Assembly (NCBI GenBank): GCA_025677825.1
Contig: JAIXMO010000014.1
Location: 544,118 to 608,117 of the forward strand
Reading direction: 5' to 3'
Length of the DNA: 64,000 nucleotides
Source of the DNA: Helicostylum pulchrum
Lineage: Eukaryota; Mucoromycota; Mucoromycetes; Mucorales; Mucoraceae
The notes below the pieces were generated by a model. That model made no database searches and was not told where the DNA came from. It worked only from the letters and a program-made list of their open reading frames with translations. Every line of letters starts with the position of its first letter. Positions within the stretch are counted from its first letter, which is position 1. A program made the position numbers and the translations under genes. Shown piece by piece: positions 11,078-23,420 of this stretch.

Positions 11078-13311
11078 ATGTTTTTGTTTAAAAAGAAGAA
11101 AGCAGATACTAAGTTAGTTAACAATGAGATACAACAACGACAACAACAACAAAGACAGGTTGAATTAACGCATCCGAACCCTCCTATAAAGCCTCTCCCT
11201 TTAGTTGATCAAAAACCCAGACAATCTACTCCTCCCAGTATTGTTATGCCGAAACCTCGAAGAGTATTAACTCCTACTCGTGCCATCTTGGGTCGATATA
11301 GTCATGACAAGACACTAGTAGTTGAAGAAGAAGAACAACAAGAAGAACAACAGGAACAGGAACAATTATCTTTTAACATATCACCTATTTTGTTGCCAAT
11401 GCCTCATCAAGAACAAGGTAAATAAAAAAAAGCTACTATAAAAAAAAACGGCTCTAATTTAATATTATTACTCAAGATATTCATAATCCTGTGACAGTAG
11501 CCCCTAAAAAAACTTCACCTCAGAATACTCATACGCATCATACACCAGGCAGTAACGATTCAAGCCAAGTATACGAATCAGCCCAAGAATACGCATCCGA
11601 TGAAGAAAACAACGCAAAGTATTCGAATCTATCTCCGTTAAAGAAGGAAGGTCTTGATAGCAACATAGCTTCGGATTCTTCTTCTCGAACGGCTACTCCG
11701 CGTACAAGACTTTCTCGAGCAGCTGTACGTTCATCATCTGCTTCCGTTACTCCCACTCGTCATACGCGAATGTCCGGCAATATCACTCTGGCTGTTGCCC
11801 CTACCACTACCGCTGCTGATGTTGATAACGCTACCGCTGCTGTTTTTGCCGAATATAACAATACCGATTACTTTAGTCCCATTTTTTCAGACAGTAACAA
11901 TGTCCACCACCATGGTACCACTATGAACAATCACCCTACCCCCAATATCAACCCTGTTAACACGGACAGTGCTCTTTCTCACAATGCTAATTATGCTGGT
12001 AAAAATGCTGATAATAATATATGTTCTGCTAATGATGACATTGCTTTTATAAACTACGTTCCAGACAATAGCAATCTTGTTCAAAGTAATGCTTATGACA
12101 AAGAGAATGTAGCACCTAACGAGACGAAACACAATAGGGAAGCTCGGCATAACAGGGAGACTCGACGTGATATGAAAGAAGCCGATGACTTGCAGCTTTC
12201 TCTCCAGAAACAAAAAGAACAACAAGACGCTTTACTGCACCGGTTAACGAAACAAGTAGAAATCATGGAGAAGCAGCGTATTTTAGACCGAGAAGAATGG
12301 TGCAGAAAGGAGCAAGAGCTGTTAGCGCATCGTCAAGTGATGGTGAACACCTTGGACGAAACACAACGAAAGCTGTCAAATGTATTGAAATCAAGAGAAG
12401 AGCAAAAGGAAAAAGAAGCTTATTATCAACAGCAGTTAGAGGCACAACAGTATTTGGAACCGTTACATGCACAAAATATTGCACAGCAACCGCAAACAGA
12501 GTCAGAGGACGTTGCTAGTGACAGTGATGACTATGACGAGAGTTCAAGAAAATACGAGTTTTATAACGAACCTGAATCGTGCGAACCTGAGTATAATAAA
12601 AGAAGAGAGCTTAGAGGTAGTAAATCTGAAGAATACATGAAGTATCACGGTAGAAGATGTTCATCCGCGCATCATCAGTCTCCTCTGTACCCTGAAGACG
12701 AGAGAAGACCTCTTTCTCGACGTAACAGCAATACCAGTAACAAAAGTAATAAAAGCTACAGACTTGATCCTAGTCCCTCTACAACCATGGTAGATAATCC
12801 AACGACAACACCAAGAGGACGACGCATGAGTGGACCAAGAGCCAGATCCATCGAAGCAGAAAAATGGAATAATGCTCCAAAATTATTCGAAACACCACAA
12901 CCATTTAGAGCAAGAAGAAATAATTCTGCAGGAAGAAGTAGATCTGTAGGAAGAAGTAGATCTGTGGGAAGAAATAGTACTGCGGGAAGGCGTCAGTCCG
13001 TGGTGTATTACGATGATGTGGATGAACAGTTTGACGACTATGACACGTATTATGAAAATCCTAGATACAACGAGGTTCCTCCTCCTACTCCTCGTTATAG
13101 AAACGAGTATTGTAGGGCACAACCACCACCACCACCACCACCACCAGTGCAACCAGCACAGTACTATCGCGATCAGTTTCCCACTCGTGCTCCGCCTAGA
13201 CCACCCCAACAACACCACCACCATCAGCAACAACGTGGTGTAAGATACATGCCCAGAAATTACGGTCACGATTACGATTACGGTCACGATCACGATTACG
13301 ATTACTATTAA
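11078..13311 (+). CDS. Low-complexity coiled-coil protein of unknown function
   Basis: Two exons (11078-11417 and 11477-13311) give 724 residues. I do not recognise the family. The N-terminus is basic (MFLFKKKKAD), then Gln-rich with proline motifs and a Glu/Gln run (EEEEQQEEQQEQEQ). Ser/Thr/Asn-rich disordered sequence follows. One coiled coil of about 95 residues (roughly 345-440, from DDLQLSLQKQKEQQ to EAYYQQQLEAQQ) begins after an Arg-rich REARHNRETRRD patch. The C-terminal third has SR-type RSRSVGR repeats, a run of eight or so prolines, a His-rich stretch and a closing HDYDYGHDHDYDYY. This composition suits a cytoskeletal or cortical scaffold. ATG choice: the frame stays open upstream through poly-T, but 11078 is the first Met followed by protein-like sequence. 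Confidence 0.75.
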
Positions 13312-13524
13312 ATAACTAATACTACCTATAATAATTGTTCATACAATAATAAACTACCCTAAATGCAATTACCTTTTTTTTTTCTCATTCCGTCGGGACA
13401 AATAAAAAAAGAATAAATTGGGTTTGTACGCACATGCGTTTATTCCACATTGATTTTTTTTTCCCTCTTTACTCTTTTTTTTTTTTTTCCTTCTCTGTAC
13501 GTTCCTTTTCACTTAGATAAAAAG

Positions 13525-15064
13525 ATGAGTGCAATTACACAAGCTGAAAGACAAAAGTATGCTGAAATTTTTCAAGCAAGAGGACAAGTCAATGGCTACA
13601 TGACTGGTAAAATCTCTCTATCTTTCCTTTTTATTGCAAAGCATTATATCAACTTTTTTTTTTAAAAAAAAAATAGGTGCAAATGCTCGAGATGTTCTTT
13701 TAAATTCAAACTTACCTCCTAACCGTTTAGAACGCATCTGGTAACATTTACACTCACCTACACATATAACCTTTATATACTTATTTTGTTGTATTGTAGG
13801 GATCTTTCTGATATTGATAAGGATGGTAATCTCGATTTCGAAGAGTTTTGTATTGCCATGCATCTTACGTTTGATTGTATCAATGGTAATGAAGCACCCA
13901 TCTCGCTTCCTCCTTCTCTTATTCCTGCCAACAAGGTTCATCTGTTACCACCTCAACAACAATACGCTCAACAAACTGGGTTTCAACAACCTCAACAACC
14001 TCAACAAACTGGCTATCAAGGTTATCAAGGTTACCAACAACAACAACCTCAACCTACTGGATACCAACAACCTCAACCTACTGGTTATTATCCTCAGCAA
14101 CAACAACAACAAGAGCCTGAGTTTAGTTGGGATATGACTTCGGATGAAATGACATCATATCAAAATATCTATGCCAAATATGCCAATGACAGTGGAAAAG
14201 TTAAATGTAAAGTATATATACAGTAAGTAACAGCTTTGTTACATGTCCTTTTTTTTGCTAATTGAATTGCTTTATCTAGTTGGTCAAATGGATGATTTTT
14301 ATACTACATTAGGACTTCCTCGTACAGATTTAACCAATGCATGGTAAGTAAAAAAAAAAAGAGAAAAAGAAAGACAGAGAGAGCTAAATAGTCCCATCTG
14401 TTTTTAAAGGACGTTAATTGACGTAAACCATACAAACGCACTTACACAAGATCAATGTTTAATGTTTTACCATGTATTAAATCAACGTACTCGCGGTGTT
14501 CGTATTCCTAAAGAACTTCCACCAGATCTTCATGCAGCATTTGCTGGTGAATATGCCGCCGATTTTGGAGAGCGTCCTGGAGCCGGTACAGGAGCTCGTA
14601 AAGGAACCAACCAATCGATGTCCAACAGTGCTAAATTAGCCGACAGTTATGTGAACCGTTTAGGAGCCGCCAGTACAGCATTAGGATCTAAAGGAACACA
14701 GGGTAATAAATACGACGAAGAAGACATGCTTAAACGAGAATTACAAGAATTAAAAGAACGTGTAAAGGAAGCAGAAAAAAAGTCAGCTGAATCAAAGCAA
14801 AGTGAAAACTATGAGTCTTTTGCTGCTCGTCCTTTACGTGATCAGTTTCAAGCGTTGTATGATTATAAACTTCGTCAATTAACAGATCAAACAGATATCG
14901 AAGACAAAGTTCGTAAACAAGAACGTGATATTGATGCTGCTCGTGACGCTGTACGTCGTCTCAATAGAATTGTAGATGATGTTCGTTCAAAGAAGCGTGA
15001 ATTGGAAACCTTGTTGGAAGAAAGAAGATTAGAAGTTCAAAAGACTTTACGTGCATCTGAATAA
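13525..15064 (+). CDS. END3: EH-domain endocytosis protein End3
   Basis: Exons 13525-13606, 13677-13740, 13800-14206, 14280-14343 and 14410-15064 give 423 residues. It starts MSAITQAERQKYAEIFQARG. The first EH domain contains [23 protein letters not shown] with an intact EF-hand loop. A Gln/Pro/Tyr-rich linker follows (repeated QPTGYQQPQ-type units). A second EH-like domain has FGQMDDFYTTLGLPRTDLTNAW. The C-terminus is a long coiled coil (EEDMLKRELQELKERVKEAE and DQFQALYDYKLRQLTDQTD) ending at TLRASE. In yeast End3 works with Pan1 and Sla1 in actin-dependent endocytosis at the cortex. Length and domain order match the family. The C-terminal Arg/Lys/Glu helices correspond to the End3 repeat region. 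Confidence 0.92.
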
Positions 15065-15948
15065 AATTATCCGACATTTTTTTTTATCTTTTTTTTTCGT
15101 GTGCTACTGTATATTGCCCTACATGGTATTTTTGTCACAACTATAAAGTTCCAAGCATACGCATATACTTTTGCGAAAATGAACCAATGATGAGTCTAAC
15201 CTTACTTGCCGCTCGGAGTACATGACGAATTTAGAAATTATTTCTCTTTTCTCTACTTGTTAAGCCATTGCTTTCAAAGTTGACAACTAATACTTTTTTG
15301 TTGTCAATAATGTCTGAGAAGTAAGGGAGGTAAAACGTTTTTGTATGTAATCGAGAAAACAAGTAAAAAACTTGTTTAATTTCAAATAATAATTAAAAAA
15401 AAAAAGAGGTGGCTCCTAATAGGTTCTAGGTAAAACGGGAGTAAATACGTGTGTACTGAGCCGCCTCCTCCTCTTTAGTTAGTAGTTAGTTAGAATCAAC
15501 ACATATTAGGCTTTTTCGTCATTGTGAATATACGTACATTATAATAAATATTTAATATCAAATTTTACGTTTTGGATTAAGGTGTAACAGTACTATACCC
15601 TAGTCTTCTTTATCAGATCTTAAATTGAACTGTAAAAAAAAAAAAGAAAGAAAGAAAAAAAAGACGTCAGTCTATCCTTCTTTTTTTACGGTAGGTGCCT
15701 CTTTTTCTGTTTAGTACGTGTTACTTTATCACGTATTTATATAAATTAAATATAGAGTATCAGCATCTAAAAATGTTTGATACAACAAATAATCAAAAGT
15801 GTGTGGTTAGTTCTATTAAAAGATTTTAAGTAGTATGACCAGTGTAGCACAACGGATGCTCTCTTTTAAATACAAATTCAATCCTTTTTTTTCTTTTTTT
15901 CTTTTTTACTCTCTCTTTCTAATTTAAAAAAAAAGAAAAGAAAACAAA
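15065..15948. other. Intergenic; calmodulin promoter and 5' UTR
   Basis: About 0.9 kb separates END3 from calmodulin. It contains poly-A/T tracts and a pyrimidine-rich stretch (CTTTTTTACTCTCTCTTTCT) ending about 30 bases before the ATG, which is common upstream of highly expressed fungal genes. A tRNA-like A-box (about 15846) was examined and rejected. No other feature was seen. Confidence 0.5.
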
Positions 15949-16644
15949 ATGGTATGCTAAAAAAAACAAAACTAAATAACAAGCTTCATAGTACTAACAT
16001 TATACTTTATTATTAAAAGGCTGACGTACTTACCGATGAACAAGTTGCCGAGTTCCATGAAGCTTTTAACTTATTTGACAAGGATGGCGATGGAATCATT
16101 ACTACCAAGGAGCTTGGCACTGTCATGCGCTCTTTAAACCTAAACCCTACCGAAGCTGAGCTTCAAGATATGGTAAACAATTAGCAAATACTCACGTATA
16201 TATATTTTTACTGACAAGAAAACAGATTAATGAAGTTGATAGTGATGGTAACGGACAAATTGACTTTAAGGAATTCTTGGCCATGATTGCAAGGTAAAAC
16301 AAAAAAAAACAGTTAATATAATTAAGCATAAAATAACTCATACAATACATATAATAGAAAAATGAAGGATACTGATTCTCAGGAAGAAATTCAAGAGGCC
16401 TTCAAGGTTTTTGATAAGGATGGTAATGGTTATATTTCAGCAGCCGAGTTACGTCATGTCATGACTTCTCTTGGTGAAAAGTTAACCGAGGAAGAAGTGG
16501 ATGAAATGATCCGCGAAGCTGATATTGATGGTGATGGTCAAATCAACTATGAAGAATTCGTAAAGATGATGGTAAGTTTTTTTTTTTAAGGTTTATATTT
16601 ATGTTTAACCTTGTTTTCTTTATTCTTTATAGATGTCCAAATAG
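15949..16644 (+). CDS. CMD1: Calmodulin
   Basis: Five exons (15949-15951, 16020-16172, 16226-16293, 16358-16571, 16633-16644) give 149 residues, the standard length. All four EF-hand loops are intact: [36 protein letters not shown] and [12 protein letters not shown]. Calmodulin is the cytosolic calcium sensor for kinases, calcineurin and the cytoskeleton. The first exon is only the ATG, followed at once by a GTATGC donor. The last exon is the final MSK and stop. The N-lobe is less canonical than usual ([33 protein letters not shown]), while the C-lobe is almost textbook, so this may be one of several paralogues. The stop is 60 bases from the end of the convergent VPS35 gene. Confidence 0.97.
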
Positions 16645-16704
16645 AATATATATAAAATAACGTGTAATAAATATAACAAGTCCTTTTTTTTTACAGTGTA
16701 ATAA

Positions 16705-19700
16705 TTATTGTCTTCGTTTAATTAAATTCAAATAGGTTATTGTAGTATCAAATTGACGTGTTATATAATTGACCATCTCTTGTTCGTCATGATCTATAAG
16801 AGAGGATGAGTTGGATGTAAATGGATGTTGATCTGGTTGATCAATCATATCCAGGTGTGATTGAATCAATTCAATTAATCCATTCAAATAATTATCAGTG
16901 ATCTATTATATTTTTTACAAGGTTAAAAAATAAAATAAAAGACATACAAGTAAAATCTTACCAGTGGGTTCTCTTGCTCATAATAATAAATGTACTGGTT
17001 TAATAACTCTAAAAAGAGTAATTCATTGGTAACAATATCCATACAACTATCAGCAATTTTAAGTGATTTCTGTAAACATTCTAATACGCGAGAAGGTGAT
17101 TCATGGATCCATAAGTGAGAAGAAAGATAGATGGATCGAGACTGATCAGGCTTCTTTAGTAACTTTGTACAATACAATGTAATCTTGGTACTAAGTATAT
17201 TATAATAATGATCCTTTCGTAACCTCGGCGATGTCTTTAATAGCGATCCAATACCATACACGATTGCATTAAATTGTGCTTTAGAATGAGAAACAGACTC
17301 TTCGTATATTTTAAATGCGTCCAAGTAAAAATTGTAAGACACTTGTTCAAAGTGACAATAATCTGCACTTTGCCCTGCCATGACCGCAAACTGTACACAT
17401 TGTGATTCACTATCATATGTTTTACGGCAAAGGATCATGATAATTTGATGAATAAATCTGTAGAGTGTTGTCATCTTCTTTACCCATGCTTCTTCTTCTT
17501 CTTCATTCCGATTTCCGTCCTCAATGATTGTACTACTTTCCTTGTTTGTAGCTTGAGTCACATCCGTATTCTCTGTTGAAGTTATACTACTATTCATGTC
17601 TTGGTCATCGGATTTGGTGCTAGTATCATCATCATCATGATCCATATCCATATCCATAGTATCATCGTTCATTTTACAATTACCATCATTATCGTCATCT
17701 TCTTCTTTTTCTTCTTCTTCTTCTTCTTTTTCTTGGTCTTGCTTTCCATTTAACCTTTTACTATCATAGTATCTTTTAGCCAATTTTAAACTAGAAATAA
17801 TCAATGAAGGAAAAATGGCTTTTATCCTATTCTTTCCACTTGTTTCCAATTGCTTTCTAGCAGCAGACAATAACTAATAACACATTTATCACATTAACAT
17901 GACTTTTTTCTTTTTCTTTTTTATATAACTTACCAAAAATTGCACATCTTCATCATCAGAGTAAAATAGATGAATTAATCTAGCTACCCAACCCTTTTCA
18001 TCTCTATCATCTTCATCACCATAATACTGCTGCGTTACAGATATTGTGGTATTGGTACTTTCCTCTTTAATTAATACATTACAAATTTCTAATAGCTGAT
18101 ATACTTGTTCAGGTTGATCCAATTTAGTTTCCTTGTTCAAGATATTTTCGAGAATAGCTAGTGCTACAGACTTTCTAGTTGTATAAGGTTGCATAGCAAG
18201 TAAAGGCTGATAATACTTTAGTGTAGTGATCAGCGTTAATACATCCCATGTTTGTGCTGGTGCAAGTAACAAGTTTAAAACATTAGTTTCAGATTGTTTT
18301 GAATGTAAATCAACCGTATTTTTAGAAAAGATCGATTCTTTTGTAAATAACAAGATTTGATCAATATAATCGAGTCTATCAGGGTAACACGATAATGAAA
18401 AATTAGCCAAAGATACAAAAAGAGAAGTTTGATCTTGTACTGGTAAATCTTGACGTGTCTATTTAAAACGAAAGCTATTTAGTAGATACTACTATAATAA
18501 TGTACGTATGATTATTATTACCTTGACAAGCTCCATAATTTCATTCCAAAACATGGTAAATAATGTAGTTCCTTCTTCCAAAATAATTGTACCGTCTATA
18601 TCTTCATTTTTAGCAAACGCAGTTAAACGATCAAGTAATGCCATAATAATCATTTTAATATTCACTTTTGCATGAAGCTGAGCAGTAGTTGCCAAAAAAG
18701 GTTTCAAGGTATGCATATGAAACTCATCTGGAAATACCTGAATTACCACTTCCATTAAATACTCTTGCGCCATGACATCATTACAACTGATGATTTGACT
18801 AAGCATACCAGGTAAAATACTCTAAACATAATGATCAATATGTGTGTGTGTGTATAACAATGACAAGTAACTTACTGTTTGATACACCTTTAAATCAACT
18901 CCCTCTAATTGACTTAATCTGACTAAATTTGTACCAACCAAGGTACCTAGCTCTTTTCTTTCCGATTCTCGCTTTGTCTTATCTCTCGTATGACCGATAT
19001 ATTGTAATCTTACCCATAATTTATTCATTTCAGTGAAATTCGTTAAAATAAACTCAATAGCCGCATCCACATATTTACCACTACACACACACACATGTTT
19101 AGTAAAATTATGTACAGTATATATATAAAGAAAAACTTACTTGTTTGGCAAGTAATCTCGAGTCATACCACCTAAATAATGTCGAAGAAATAATCCACGA
19201 ATAGGATGTTGTACACCTCTTGTCATTTCCATCATATCGCTCATAATTTCAGAAGGTGGAGGAGAGTCTTTTACACTCAAGTAAATAGACCCCACAGTAA
19301 TCATAAGATAGAGACGAGGTACAATACTACTAGCATACTGAACTAGCTCATATAAGTCACCTAGATGATGTTTACCAGATTCATGAGATTCTTGCAAGTA
19401 ATCAGTAAGGTAACGCATAGTATCAAATACGGATACATCTAAAAATATATAATTAATACACACAACACAACAACACAGCATATCACTATATGTACCATAC
19501 ATAATTCAAAGTAAGGTTTAGGTGTTAAAGTTGATGTACGTAACTCTGTCAACATATTAGAACACTGCTTGATACCATCCATTAATTTATTTTTTTCCTA
19601 AACAAAAAAAAAAACTTAATAAACCCTTCTTTTTCTTTTTCTTTTTCTTTTCTTTTGTCATTTCATTTTTATTACTGTATTTTACAAGACATAGCTTCAT

Positions 19701-19781
19701 TAATCTAGACTGAACTTTAACTGCTAATAGTGCTTCTTTTAAATAAGCCGTTTCTTGCTCATTGTTCGTTGACAACCCCAT
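16705..19781 (-). CDS. VPS35: Retromer subunit Vps35
   Basis: Eight exons (19686-19781, 19501-19597, 19141-19438, 18876-19080, 18522-18821, 17934-18458, 16962-17873, 16705-16902) give 876 residues. Vps35 is the alpha-solenoid scaffold of the retromer, which retrieves receptors from endosomes to the Golgi. The N-terminus reads [19 protein letters not shown], then [16 protein letters not shown]. The PRLYLM motif needed for Vps26 binding is intact in [18 protein letters not shown]. Later family segments are [15 protein letters not shown] and [14 protein letters not shown] long acidic low-complexity insert (runs of E and [12 protein letters not shown]) occupies about 90 residues of the C-terminal half; it lies in the loop that varies between fungi and is longer than in yeast. 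Junctions were chosen to keep one continuous frame. Confidence 0.95.
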
Positions 19782-21077
19782 CTTTTCTTTTCTTTTTTTT
19801 TTTTAATAAAAATTGAATAAAAAGAGGAGAAGAAGAAAAAGATAGAAAGAGAAATAAAAAACTAGAATAAATCCCTGCATACTCCGAACTTCTCTTTTTT
19901 TCCCATAATAAAAAATGCTTTTTTATAAACCAATCAATACTTGACAATGGTAGTTTTAGAAAAATAAAATCGGTTCAATAGCACTTAATTAATCATTTTA
20001 TCTTAAGTCTTCTCATGTAAAAGCAACAAATACTTCTTAAAAGTGTATACACATGACAAGCACTTGATTTTAAATCAACTGTTGCTGAGCACATATATCT
20101 ACATCATTGACAACAATTTTATGTATCTTTTAGCGTGTAAAAAGTCATACCTTTTTGTACATGACAATAACTATAAAGTCATTTACGTCATTTTCCAGAA
20201 TAACGGATGAGCCCTTGGAAAGGAAAACGTACATACACACATTATTTTTCATATCTGAACGATTGTTTCAAGGGTTAGATAGAATAAATAGAGAAGAATA
20301 CAAGCAAACAAAAGAGAATACGTTTTAATAACGATGGAATACAAGCAAACAAAAACAAAAAAGAGAGAGAGTATTTTATAACCAAGAAAAAGGGTATTAC
20401 GGCTATCGATTTTATTGGTATAGCGCATATAAATGAAAGGTCAATCTATGTTAACCGTGAGTCATAAAACTTGATTCTAATAATACTGAATTCCTTTTTA
20501 ACGCCACTGTACGTATTAAAAAGATTGTCCCCTTACAAATTATCTCGCTCCAGTTAATAATAGCCAAGCACTTTTTTTTTATATATCCAGATTTCAAAGG
20601 TATTTTATAAAACATCTAATATACCTGTGGTGTTGTTTTACTGAAGGACGGTTCCCACCTTGGAGTTTTATCTTTTTCGCCCACTCTTTTGTTATTACAC
20701 TCTGTAAGTATCCGTTATTTTTTCCTTTGTAGTTCATTTGGTAATAGAAACTTGAAAAGTAATCTTTTCTGCTAGGCATTTTTCGTGTACCAGGAAATAT
20801 AAACCTTCGAACATCAAGGAGTACAAATACCAATACAGCGGAAAAGGATCCGATGTTTTATTTACTTCGCCAGCAATTTATATAATCAATAAAATTGTGA
20901 AGACTTTTCAAAAAGTATCTTAATTCTGAAAGTAGGTTTGAAAGAAAAGCCGAAGCTATTCGTTCCGCATTTAAAGATGCTTTTAAAAAAATGAAAACGT
21001 CCCGACCAAGTGAAAGGGCACATTGATACTCTTATCACACAGGTATAGCTAGCAAAATACACAATAAGTTTATGCAA

Positions 21078-22458
21078 TACTGTAGCGGTTCTATTTAAGG
21101 ATTGCCGACATACGGAAGAAATACACCCTTATATCAAACAGCGGATAATTAAATACTGCTAAAGAAAAAAAAAAAGCTCATCGAGCTAGTTATCTTTTTT
21201 TCTGCAAGAGCTCAAACCATTTTAAATTCTATTAGTTAAAAAGTTTATTGTTCCCAATTAACAATACGTTTAAAAACTGCTAGCTATGATATACAGGACT
21301 AAAAAGTATCTTTGTGCTCACTTTATTTGCTTTACGCTACATCCGTTTTAAATCTTTCGTCACATAATAGCCTCTCTGTATTTGCTTAGTTACTTTTCCT
21401 AGTTAACTTTCTAAAGAAAACTAGATGGTCGTCAACAAGCGTATACCTAAATTTTAATTTTTGTAATAAATTATGCATGATGGATGTTTTTGCTGCGCAG
21501 CAAAAAACCCTCAAAATAATTTTTTGCAGTCACGAAAATGCGCCTTACAAAGAAATAGATCTAGTTCTCTCACGTAACATAGAAGCTTATTACGTTCACA
21601 GTTAGCTGTAAAAAGATATTTTTTCATTTTCGTTTTATATAAAAAAAAGGGGGTGGGGAAATAGGAAGGCCTGTGCAACTTAGCTTGCATACATAGGTCG
21701 CTGCCTGAGTCTATTCTCTTATCATACCCATCCCCGAAGACATGATCCTCATTGAAAGCCTGGAGGAAACAGCAGAAACCCTGGATCCAGGACCACTTAT
21801 AAGGGGAAAAAAAGCTGTGTCCAAATTGTGGTATGGAAAAGTTAAAAAAAGTTGGTTTTTGACGGAACTTGAAAATCTTTGGGAAGAGAAGTATCGCTCC
21901 CTGAGATACTGGACTTTTACAAAATCGCTCACATTAGAAATCACTGCAGCTGTAATGAAAAATGGGGGTTTAATTTATTAAGAAACAGGAAACGCGTTTT
22001 GGACCCGAGTTGTTTAATACAAAATAGTTGTTTTAAATATATCTTTGAGATAAAAAATTAAAGAGAGTAATGACGGCTTAAAAATTTCATTTTTTGGGCA
22101 AAAAAAATCATTTTTTTCGTGTAATCACATTAGCTTTACGCGATTACGTAAAATGTAGTTGTTTACCACCGTGTTCTAAACCTTCACTTAAAAACACACG
22201 TTTCAAAGAGGATAATAAATGAAAAATAATGGATTAGAGAGCACTATAAATAGTTCTTGAATCGGCCCTAGTTATTGAACAAAAAAAAAAAAATGCTGTG
22301 TATCATTTCCTGCAAGAACTCAAACATCAGAATCATTTTAAATCCTATTAAAAGTTTTATTTTTTTGCGAAATCAGGTTCCGCCCTTAAATCAGGCAGTG
22401 GTAACTAGTGATGTTAAAGTAGCGGAGAAAGCCACCCTTAAATAGAGCCGCTACTGTA
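21078..22458. mobile_element. Decayed DNA transposon with TIRs and TA flanks (Tc1/mariner-like ends)
   Basis: The left end 21078-21100 reads TACTGTAGCGGTTCTATTT then AAGG. The right end 22435-22458, reverse-complemented, reads TACAGTAGCGGCTCTATTT then AAGGG. These match at 21 of 23 positions. If the outer TA is the target duplication, the element starts CTG/CAG-TAGCGG, as in Tc1/mariner-type elements. No transposase with a DDE/D core was found inside, so this is probably a non-autonomous or eroded copy. The interior near the right end carries CCGCCCTTAAATCAGGCAGTGG, which recurs in the neighbouring copy at about 23630. Confidence 0.55.
22167..22380. repeat. Internal repeat segment, copy 1
   Basis: The segment starting TTCTAAACCTTCACTTAAAA and ending with CAAGAACTCAAACATCAG then a T-rich run is repeated, diverged, at about 23010-23190. 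The order of blocks is the same in both. The 23 kb copy reads TTCTAAACCTTCATTTAAAA and GAGAGCTCAAACATTAAAAA. Part of the second block is also found at 21195-21250. This indicates old duplicated element interiors rather than chance low complexity. Confidence 0.5.
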
Positions 22459-22714
22459 ATAGCTTCCTATTTGTAGGAGTGCCACTTCGAATGAATATGC
22501 CGTGAGACAACACTCTGTTCACGATAACTATAAACTCCCGTTATAAAATTATACCTGATATTTAGAGAGCAATAACAGAATACAGTATAAGTAAGAAGTA
22601 AATAGCATTATAATATTGGTATATAGACTTGTGTAAGTTGATATGAAGTATATCACAATTGTATTTAGGAAAATATGCAAAGTTGCTTTGTTTATTTTAA
22701 AGTAGCGAAAAAAA

Positions 22715-23032
22715 CTAGGTAGTGCTTGCGCAGAAATCTAAGGATACAGATATATCGCAGAGTACAGTAAACCTCGGGTTGCCCATGCCCTTTGTTTTTC
22801 CATATTCAAGAATACGCCGTTCTTCGGTCCCATTTGTATATTTGATCAAGACAAATTTATTTTCGTCCGTAACATGGATATTTGTACTTGTATATTTAAC
22901 GCTCTTTAGTTTTTCGAAACCTGCTAAATCAATAACAGGATTATCCCAATCTGCAGCTCTTAATGATATAATCTCGATCACCGAAAAATGACCTTTTTTA
23001 GAAGTTACTTCTAAACCTTCATTTAAAAACAC
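22715..23032 (-). CDS. Hypothetical 105-residue ORF within repeat block
   Basis: An open frame (minus strand) starts MFLNEGLEVTSKKGHFSVIE and ends DFCASTT. Its N-terminal coding stretch is the same repeat seen at 22160-22200, where the frame reads RVFLSEGLE before breaking. It is therefore probably a fragment of an element-borne gene, not a host gene. The sequence has normal amino-acid composition (a VIDLAGFEKLKSVKYTSTN segment), unlike the surrounding frames. I do not recognise a family. Confidence 0.3.
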   Translation of the reverse strand: MFLNEGLEVTSKKGHFSVIEIISLRAADWDNPVIDLAGFEKLKSVKYTSTNIHVTDENKFVLIKYTNGTEERRILEYGKTKGMGNPRFTVLCDISVSLDFCASTT

Positions 23033-23420
23033 GTGTTTTTAAGAGAATAATGAATGAACAGTGATGGTTTATGATAATTTAAATAGTTCTTAAACTCTTC
23101 CAAGCTACTGTACAGAAAACTATGATGTGTATCGTTTTTTGCGAGAGCTCAAACATTAAAAATATGTTTAATTCGATTAAATTTTTTACTGATGTCAATT
23201 AAAATAGTACACAGCTATTTATTGGAATACCACATAACAATAAATTTAAGAGCTGCTAGATGTAATATATAGGTCTAAAAGGTATCTTTGCGTTCACTTT
23301 ATTTGGCTTGCACTGCATTCCTTTCCAATTTTTCATCACTTAGCAACAGTCTGTATTTAATTACTTTTCCTGGTTAAATTTCTGCTGATACGCGCTCCAT
23401 TCAAATATAAATTGGCCGTC
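23010..23420. repeat. Internal repeat segment, copy 2
   Basis: This segment matches two places. Its first half resembles 22167-22320, and its second half (GCTGCTAGATGTAATATATA then GGTATCTTTGCGTTCACTTT) resembles 21280-21420 (CTGCTAGCTATGATATACAG then AGTATCTTTGTGCTCACTTT). The shared stretches run for more than 200 bases with many substitutions, so the copies are old. Confidence 0.5.

Noticed and set aside
12883..13293. Antisense frame rich in W and V in the coiled-coil gene
   Set aside because: It is the complement of the Pro/His/Tyr repeats of the coding strand.
15840..15890. tRNA-like A-box (TAGCACAACGG) with a weak B-box
   Set aside because: The B-box AATTCAATCC deviates from GWTCRANNC context and no acceptor or anticodon stem pairs, so this is likely chance.
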